Shown piece after piece: positions 56,711-64,000 of a stretch of 64,000 nt of DNA (position 1 is the first letter of the stretch; every line of letters starts with the position of its first letter). Made by a program: the position numbers and the translations under genes. The notes beneath the pieces are model-generated. The model was not told the origin of the DNA. It did not search any database and saw only the letters and a program-made list of their open reading frames with translations. Origin of the DNA: Amaricoccus sp. (GTDB lineage Bacteria > Pseudomonadota > Alphaproteobacteria > Rhodobacterales > Rhodobacteraceae); NCBI RefSeq assembly GCF_017995835.1, contig NZ_JAGOID010000002.1, positions 1-64,000 on the forward strand, read 5' to 3'.

Positions 56711-57391
56711 TCAGCGCCGGCCGCCGACTTCGTCGATGTGCACGAGCAGGTCCGCCGGGTCGTCGAAAACGCGCATTGCGCCTGCCTCGCGCAGCTCAGC
56801 CGCGCCGTAGCCGCCGCTCAGGAGCCCGACCCCGAGCGCGCGCGCCCGCACCGCGGCCAGCATGTCCCAGACTGCGTCGCCGACGACGACCGCGGTCTCG
56901 ATAGGCGCCCCGAGCTTTGCCGCCGCGGCAAGGAACAGGTCGGGGTCGGGCTTGGCGTAGCGCACCATGTCGCGGGTCACGAGCGGCGTCGCCGCCGGGT
57001 CGAGCCCGAGCACCTCGAGGTTGACCCCCGCCGTCTCCATCCGCGCGCTCGTCGCGATCGCCCAGGGAACCCCCGCCTCGTTCAGCCAGTCGAGCAGGGC
57101 GCGCGCTCCCGGCAGCGGCCGGATCTGCGCCGCGAAGCCATGATACGCCTCGGCATGGCGGATGCGCAGCCGCTCCAGCCGTTCCGGGTCGACGCCGCCG
57201 CCGAGCTCGCGGACGAGCTGGTTCATGAAGAGCCCGCCCGACATGCCGATCCGCCGATGGATGCGCCAGACGGAGAGGTCGATCCCCTCCGCGTCGAGCG
57301 CGATCTTCCACGCGAGCACGTGCTGGTAGACGCTGTCGACGAGCGTCCCGTCCATGTCGAAGAGAAAGACCGGCTCGATACGCATCGTCAT
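56711..57391 (-). CDS. HAD-superfamily phosphatase (phosphoglycolate-phosphatase-like)
   Basis: 226 residues. Motif I FLFDMDGTLVDS (both Asp), cap domain after it, motif II AIATSA, motif III with Lys in RYAKPDPDLFLAAAAKLG, motif IV VVVGDAVWDML. The substrate is likely a small phosphate ester; the subgroup (beta-phosphoglucomutase/phosphatase-like) does not fix it. Divergent from the ATPase gene and downstream of nothing on its strand. Confidence 0.87.
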   Translation of the reverse strand: MTMRIEPVFLFDMDGTLVDSVYQHVLAWKIALDAEGIDLSVWRIHRRIGMSGGLFMNQLVRELGGGVDPERLERLRIRHAEAYHGFAAQIRPLPGARALLDWLNEAGVPWAIATSARMETAGVNLEVLGLDPAATPLVTRDMVRYAKPDPDLFLAAAAKLGAPIETAVVVGDAVWDMLAAVRARALGVGLLSGGYGAAELREAGAMRVFDDPADLLVHIDEVGGRR

Positions 57392-57511
57392 GGCTCCGCC
57401 TCACTTCGAAAGACCCGCACCTTGCGCCGTCTCCCGTCCCGGCGCCAGCCGCGCGCTTCAAATTCCCGCGCCGATCCCGTAGTCGGAAGGACGCAGGAGC
57501 GGAGGGGGTCT

Positions 57512-60190
<2,679 letters not shown>

Positions 60191-60252
60191 GGACGCTTGC
60201 CGCCGACGGCGCCCCTGCGGGCGTGCGGCGGCGGGACCAACGCCGGGGGGTT

Positions 60253-60388
60253 CATGAAACGACTCGCGGACTTTTTGACCCCTGGCCATTTAATCGTGTG
60301 TCTTCAGATAGTTACCCTATCTATCACGCGTGTTAGCGCGTGTTGGCCGGTGTTGCGCCGGGTGGCCTGGCAGACTCGCCGGTATATG
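60253..60388 (+). repeat. Dispersed intergenic element, family A, copy 3
   Basis: Starts CATGAAACGACTCGCGGA as copy 2 and ends with ACTCGCCGGTATATG. Outer stem CGTGTG (60295-60300) with CACGCG (60325-60330); inner stem GATAG (60307-60311) with CTATC (60317-60321), loop TTACC. A GCGTGTTAG unit (60328-60336) is followed by the related GCGTGTTGG. It begins 62 bases after the ATPase stop, and on the other strand it supplies the last 17 codons and stop (complement of 60333-60335) of lipB. Confidence 0.82.
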
Positions 60389-61064
60389 TGGCCGGGGCCG
60401 GGCCGAACACGCTCTCGAAGCTCTCGCGCAGCGCCAGATCGAGATCCGCCATCGTCACCGGCAGCCCGAGATCGACGAGGCTCGTCACCCCGTAGCCGCG
60501 GATGCCGCAGGGGACGATGCCGCCGAAATGCCCCAGATCGGGCTCGACGTTGATCGCGATCCCGTGGAAGGCGACCCAGCGCCTCACCCGCACGCCGATC
60601 GCGGCGATCTTGTCCTCGGCGGGGCTGCCGTCCGGCAGGGGCGGCTTGTCCGGCCGAACGACCCAGACCCCCACTCGCCCAGGCCGCCGCTCGCCCTTCA
60701 CGTTGAAGGCGGCGAGGGCGCGGATCACCCATTCCTCCAGCCGGAAGACATAGGCGCGCACGTCGCGCCCCCTGCGGTTGAGGTCGAGCATCGCGTAGGC
60801 GACCCGCTGACCCGGCCCGTGATAGGTGTATTCGCCGCCGCGCCGCGCCACGTAGACCGGGAACCGGTCCGGCTCCAGCAGGTCGGCCGGATCGGCCGAC
60901 GTGCCGGCGGTGTAGAGCGGCGGATGCTCGAGCAGCCAGACGAGCTCCGCAGCGCGCCCGGCGACGATGTCCTCGACGCGGGCCTCCATCTCCGCCAGCG
61001 CCTCGGGATACGGGACGGGCGCGGGGCTCACGCGCCATTCGGGCGGATGGCTTCGTTCACCCAA
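60333..61064 (-). CDS. lipB: Octanoyl-[acyl-carrier-protein]-protein N-octanoyltransferase
   Basis: About 243 residues; moves octanoyl from ACP to lipoyl domains, first step of lipoate assembly. Signature [39 protein letters not shown], Lys in [22 protein letters not shown] and catalytic Cys in [16 protein letters not shown] are in order. The last 17 residues ([17 protein letters not shown]) come from family A repeat copy 3, which also supplies the stop. The start is uncertain: TTG 61064 is placed before [15 protein letters not shown], the usual N-terminus; ATG 61124 gives 20 more residues. Gene order places it convergent with the ATPase. Confidence 0.9.
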   Translation of the reverse strand: MGERSHPPEWRVSPAPVPYPEALAEMEARVEDIVAGRAAELVWLLEHPPLYTAGTSADPADLLEPDRFPVYVARRGGEYTYHGPGQRVAYAMLDLNRRGRDVRAYVFRLEEWVIRALAAFNVKGERRPGRVGVWVVRPDKPPLPDGSPAEDKIAAIGVRVRRWVAFHGIAINVEPDLGHFGGIVPCGIRGYGVTSLVDLGLPVTMADLDLALRESFESVFGPAPATYTGESARPPGATPANTR

Positions 61065-61139
61065 CTTCGAGTCTCGGCTTTGTGACCGGGGCGATTCATG
61101 CGATAATGGCGACTTCAATCGCATTTCGGAGGGGGTGTC

Positions 61140-62555
61140 GTGCGTATTCAACCCAAACTGCTTTCCAGCGTGCTTGCCCTGGCGATTGCAATCCCTGTCG
61201 CGCCGGCCGCCCATGCCGACGGCAGCGCCTTCGTCGGCGGTCTCGTCGGCGGCATCGTCGGCAGCGCCATCGGCAACGCCGCCACGCAGCGCCGCGAGAC
61301 GGTCATCGTCCGCCAGCCGCAGACGCGCACCGTGGTCCGCCATGCGCCCGTCGTCAACACCTACGAGCGCGAGCAGAACCGCCAGGCCCAGGTCGCACTG
61401 AACCATTTCGGCTTCCCGGCCGGGACGCCGGACGGCGTCATGGGCCGCAACTCCCGGGCGGCGGCCGCCCAGTACCAGGCATTCATGGGAATGCCCGCGA
61501 CGGGCTATCTCTCCGACTATGACCGCACCCAACTCATCACGGCCTATAATCGGGCGCTGGTCGGCGGGCCGCAGAACCAGCAGATGATGGCCGCCTACGG
61601 GCAGGGCACGCGCGGCCTGCTCCTTGGATACCGCGACGAACAGATGGGCGTGCCGATGCCCGGCGCCACCCCCGTAGGGGCGACCGTGATGGCGGCGGCG
61701 CCGACGCCGACGCCGATGGCCCCGGTGCCGGCCGCACCGGAGCAGGTCGCCGTCGCTCTCGCCGCGCCCGCCCCGGCGCCGGTGGCGGAACCCGCGCCGG
61801 TGGTCGAGGCCGCCGCCCCCGCCGAAGGGGCGCTCCCCGACTTCCTGACCGCCACCGCGCCCGACGCCTCGATGGCGAGCGTCTGCAACCGCGTGAGTCT
61901 CGTCACCTCGACCAACGGCGGCTTCGTCACCGTCGCGACGCTCAAGGATCCGGGCTTCGCGCTCGAGGAGCAGTTCTGCCTGGCGCGGACCTACGCGATC
62001 GAGGACGGCGAGCGGCTCGCCGCCACGGTCCAGGGCATTCCGGCCGCCGACATTCGTGCCCGCTGCGAGGCATTCGCGCCGGCCATGCGCCCCTACGTCG
62101 CCATGCTCGCCGGCGAGCCCGCGCCGGAGGTGGCGGAGGCGGTGCGCGGCTTCATCGTCGAGACCGGGGCGCCGCCGGCGCAGATCGCCGCGAACGCGCG
62201 CATCTGCCTCGGCGTCGGCTACCGCACCGACAATGCCGAGCTCGCGCTCGGCTCGGCGCTCGTCCTCGCGGCGGCCGGCGAGGCGGCCTATGGCGAGCAC
62301 GTCGGGCATCATCTGATGCAGGGCTTCGGGGTCGCGCGCCGCGCCGACCGGGGCGAGGTCTGGCTCGGCGACGCCGTGGCTGCGATGCAGGCGGGCGCGA
62401 CCGCGGTCGTGGCCCCGGGCGCGCCGGAGCGGATCGCGCTCCTGCGGACGGCGCTGACGATGTCGGACGGCGGCGAGGTCCTGAGCGACGCGGCCGCGCC
62501 CGCGGCGACGGTTCCGACCTTCGTCCTTCCGGCCGCGCCCGCCAGCTCGAACTGA
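61140..62555 (+). CDS. Peptidoglycan-binding domain protein, exported
   Basis: 471 residues. A signal peptide ([26 protein letters not shown]) precedes a Gly-zipper-like stretch ([20 protein letters not shown]), then a PG_binding_1-type repeat ([44 protein letters not shown]). A Pro/Ala-rich linker (about residues 175-235) joins a C-terminal domain of about 200 residues, Cys-containing, that I do not recognise ([15 protein letters not shown] onward). Probably anchored at the cell wall. GTG start at 61140 with GGAGGGGG four bases upstream. A terminator hairpin follows it directly before tRNA-Leu. Confidence 0.82.
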   Translation: MRIQPKLLSSVLALAIAIPVAPAAHADGSAFVGGLVGGIVGSAIGNAATQRRETVIVRQPQTRTVVRHAPVVNTYEREQNRQAQVALNHFGFPAGTPDGVMGRNSRAAAAQYQAFMGMPATGYLSDYDRTQLITAYNRALVGGPQNQQMMAAYGQGTRGLLLGYRDEQMGVPMPGATPVGATVMAAAPTPTPMAPVPAAPEQVAVALAAPAPAPVAEPAPVVEAAAPAEGALPDFLTATAPDASMASVCNRVSLVTSTNGGFVTVATLKDPGFALEEQFCLARTYAIEDGERLAATVQGIPAADIRARCEAFAPAMRPYVAMLAGEPAPEVAEAVRGFIVETGAPPAQIAANARICLGVGYRTDNAELALGSALVLAAAGEAAYGEHVGHHLMQGFGVARRADRGEVWLGDAVAAMQAGATAVVAPGAPERIALLRTALTMSDGGEVLSDAAAPAATVPTFVLPAAPASSN

Positions 62556-62591
62556 GGCGGCGCCGGGCGACGTTTTCGCCCTTGAGACCAC

Positions 62592-62617
62592 GCCGGGGCT
62601 CTGCTACGAGCCCCGGC
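62592..62617 (+). terminator. Terminator hairpin before tRNA-Leu
   Basis: GCCGGGGCTC (62592-62601) pairs perfectly with GAGCCCCGGC (62608-62617), loop TGCTAC, ending three bases before the tRNA 5' end. It probably ends the upstream gene, so any tRNA promoter would have to overlap or lie before it. Confidence 0.6.
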
Positions 62618-62620
62618 AGT

Positions 62621-62707
62621 GCGGTTGTGGCGGAATTGGTAGACGCGCAGCGTTGAGGTCGCTGTGGGCTAACCCCCGTGGAAGTTCGAGTCTTCTCAAC
62701 CGCACCA
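62621..62707 (+). tRNA. tRNA-Leu (anticodon GAG)
   Basis: 87 bases including the encoded CCA. Acceptor stem GCGGTTG with CAACCGC, anticodon stem CAGCG with CGCTG around loop TTGAGGT, so the anticodon is GAG (62655-62657). A long variable arm (62665-62679), a class II feature, and T loop TTCGAGT are present. Reads CUC and CUU leucine codons. Confidence 0.95.
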
Positions 62708-62895
62708 TTTTCCCTCCTTCTCAAGCATTTCGCCGCGCCCGGACCCGGCCGGGGCGTTCCTCCGCGTCCGCCCTCACCGCCTCTGGTGCCGCAGCGGAGA
62801 CGAGATGTCCCCCCGCAACCCGGGCGGCGCCTGGGCGGCTCACCGCGACCGCTTCCCGCTTGCGGGTAAGGGAGGCCAGGCCCTAGGAGGGGCGG

Positions 62896-63732
62896 ATGGC
62901 TCCCACCGTGTTCCTCGCCGTGCTGTTCGGCGCCGCCCTCCACGCGGGCTGGAATGCGGTGGTCAAGAGCGGGCCGGACAAGCTCATGACCACCGTCCTT
63001 CTCGCCGCCGTCTCCGGCCTGGTCGGGCTGGCCGCCCTGCCCTTCCTGGAGCAACCCGCGGCCGCCGCGATCCCCTATCTCCTCGCCTCGGCGGTGGTTC
63101 AGGTCCTCTACTTCACCCTCGTCGCCGCGGCCTACCGGGCGACGGACATGAGCCGGGCCTATCCGCTCATGCGCGGGCTCGCGCCCGCCCTGGTGGCCGT
63201 CTTTGCGGCCGCGGCGCTCGGGGAGCATCTCGGGCCTCTCGCCTGGGCCGGGGTAGCGCTGATCTCCTCCGGCGTCTTCGCGATGACCTTCGGCCACAGC
63301 GGCCCGACGTCGCGGCTCGGCACGGCCCTCGCTCTCGCGAACGCCGTGGTGATCGCCTGCTACACGCTGATCGACGGCGCGGGCGTGCGGGTCTCGGGCG
63401 CGCCCGTCGCCTATGCGATGTGGCTGTTCCTGCTCAACGCCGTGCCGCTGGTCGCCTGGGCGCTCCTCGCGCGGCGCCGGGCTTTCCTTGCCTATGCCGA
63501 ACGGCACTGGCGCCTGGGACTGGCGGGCGGAGTCGGCAACCTCGGTTCCTACGGACTGGCGCTCTGGGCGATGACCTACGCCCCGGTGGCGGTGGTGGCG
63601 GCGCTCCGGGAGACCTCGATCCTCTTCGGGATGGCGATCGCGTCGCTCGCGCTCCACGAACGGATCGGACCGGCTCGCCTCGCCGCCGCAGCGCTGATCG
63701 TCGCGGGCGCCGCGAGCCTGCGCCTCGCGTAG
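62896..63732 (+). CDS. DMT-superfamily (EamA-like) membrane transporter
   Basis: 278 residues, ten hydrophobic segments in two EamA halves. Typical stretches are VLFGAALHAGWNAVVKSGPDK, AAYRATDMSRAYPLMRGLAPALVAVFAAAALGE and the second-half equivalent APVAVVAALRETSILFGMAIASLALHERIGPARLAAAALIVAGA. Substrate unknown; amino acids or other small metabolites are usual. Starts 188 bases after tRNA-Leu, at ATG 62896 with AGGAGGGGC upstream. Confidence 0.88.
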   Translation: MAPTVFLAVLFGAALHAGWNAVVKSGPDKLMTTVLLAAVSGLVGLAALPFLEQPAAAAIPYLLASAVVQVLYFTLVAAAYRATDMSRAYPLMRGLAPALVAVFAAAALGEHLGPLAWAGVALISSGVFAMTFGHSGPTSRLGTALALANAVVIACYTLIDGAGVRVSGAPVAYAMWLFLLNAVPLVAWALLARRRAFLAYAERHWRLGLAGGVGNLGSYGLALWAMTYAPVAVVAALRETSILFGMAIASLALHERIGPARLAAAALIVAGAASLRLA

Positions 63733-63784
63733 CCGGGGGAGCGGCAGCGACGCGGCGGGACACATGCCGCCAGCATGCTCGACG

Positions 63785-64000
63785 TCAGCCGTCGGGAATT
63801 CCGGCCAGCGCCGCCGCGAGATCGCCGTAGCCGGTGAAACGCCGCTCGAAGGCGAGCCCGAGCCGCGCGGCGGCGTCCGCGGCGCGGGCGTCGAGGGCCG
63901 GGTCGTCGGTCTGCGCGAGGTACACCAGGCGCTCGTAGTTGCCGAAGACCATGTCGCGCAACTCGGGATGACGGTCGAGCCCGAGAGGGCGCCAGACGAA
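63785..64000 (-). CDS. DUF1638-like protein, C-terminal fragment
   Basis: The last 71 residues of a minus-strand gene that continues beyond the window. It reads FVWRPLGLDRHPELRDMVFG, NYERLVYLAQTDDPALDARA and GLAFERRFTGYGDLAAALAG, which I associate with DUF1638 proteins of Rhodobacterales. Function unknown. The 5' part is missing, so this is tentative. Confidence 0.6.
   Translation of the reverse strand, partial: FVWRPLGLDRHPELRDMVFGNYERLVYLAQTDDPALDARAADAAARLGLAFERRFTGYGDLAAALAGIPDG

Noticed and set aside
56630..57511. Upstream extension of the P-type ATPase frame by 294 codons
   Set aside because: The extension is antisense to the HAD gene, carries no family sequence and lacks a ribosome site. 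ATG 57512 with GGAGGGGG fits the family N-terminus.

Overview
The window is high-GC DNA with densely packed genes on both strands and reads as the chromosome of an alphaproteobacterium of the Rhodobacterales type. Supporting signs are a CcrM-type GANTC methyltransferase next to rnhB, the cluster rpmF-plsX-fabH-ihfA-merR preceded by a DUF177 gene, an L-malyl-CoA/beta-methylmalyl-CoA lyase, a class II (B12-dependent) ribonucleotide reductase, a VPLPA-CTERM surface protein and the ftsE-ftsX-plsC block. The genus cannot be fixed from the sequence alone. No prophage, plasmid core or CRISPR array is visible. Mobile DNA is limited to two degraded transposase fragments, about 24.4-24.6 kb and 39.0-39.3 kb.

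Layout. 0-6 kb: 3' end of nrdJ, def-fmt, a PatB-like PLP lyase, and a rhodanese/ChrB fusion with chromate transporter chrA. 6-12 kb: a lone fused iron-type ABC permease, then the fatty-acid/phospholipid block (DUF177, rpmF, plsX, fabH) with ihfA and a MerR regulator. 12-16.6 kb: bamE, malyl-CoA lyase, a VPLPA-CTERM protein, accA and a DUF1254/DUF1214 protein with a frameshifted tail. 16.9-21.6 kb: plsC-ftsX-ftsE, a zinc-ribbon membrane protein, hairpin-rich spacer DNA, ispG. 21.6-24.7 kb: a LacI regulator divergent from a small secreted repeat protein with palindromic operators between them, an M48 lipoprotein protease and an ISAs1 remnant. 24.7-30 kb: rnhB-ccrM, mutY/DUF721 head to head, a DsbA-like protein, ftsY. 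30-39 kb: thiolase, a degenerate receiver protein, an orphan molybdenum hydroxylase large subunit, an AtoE transporter, valS. 39-45 kb: IS3 remnant, serine dehydratase, a betaine/proline ABC importer (proXWV), an M24 peptidase. 45-56.6 kb: a dipeptide ABC importer (dppABCDF), an aldehyde dehydrogenase, an alpha/beta hydrolase, thrS, a 55-residue protein and an orphan TctC. 56.7-64 kb: a HAD phosphatase, a P-type cation ATPase, lipB, a peptidoglycan-binding protein, tRNA-Leu(GAG), a DMT transporter and the end of a DUF1638-like gene.

Functional themes are membrane lipid synthesis (accA, fabH, plsX, plsC, lipB), translation (def, fmt, valS, thrS, tRNA-Leu, rpmF), envelope work (bamE, ftsEX, ftsY, DsbA) and uptake of nitrogenous nutrients (proXWV with serine dehydratase; dpp with a neighbouring proline-type peptidase).

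The most interesting non-coding signal is a dispersed element of about 130 bp (family A) present three times in the same orientation, each just downstream of a plus-strand gene. The copies share a two-stem hairpin whose inner stem shows compensatory changes, and the third copy encodes the C-terminus and stop codon of lipB. A second dispersed element (family B, two copies) is built from tandem 11-bp units at fixed distance from GCGCGTTAAC.
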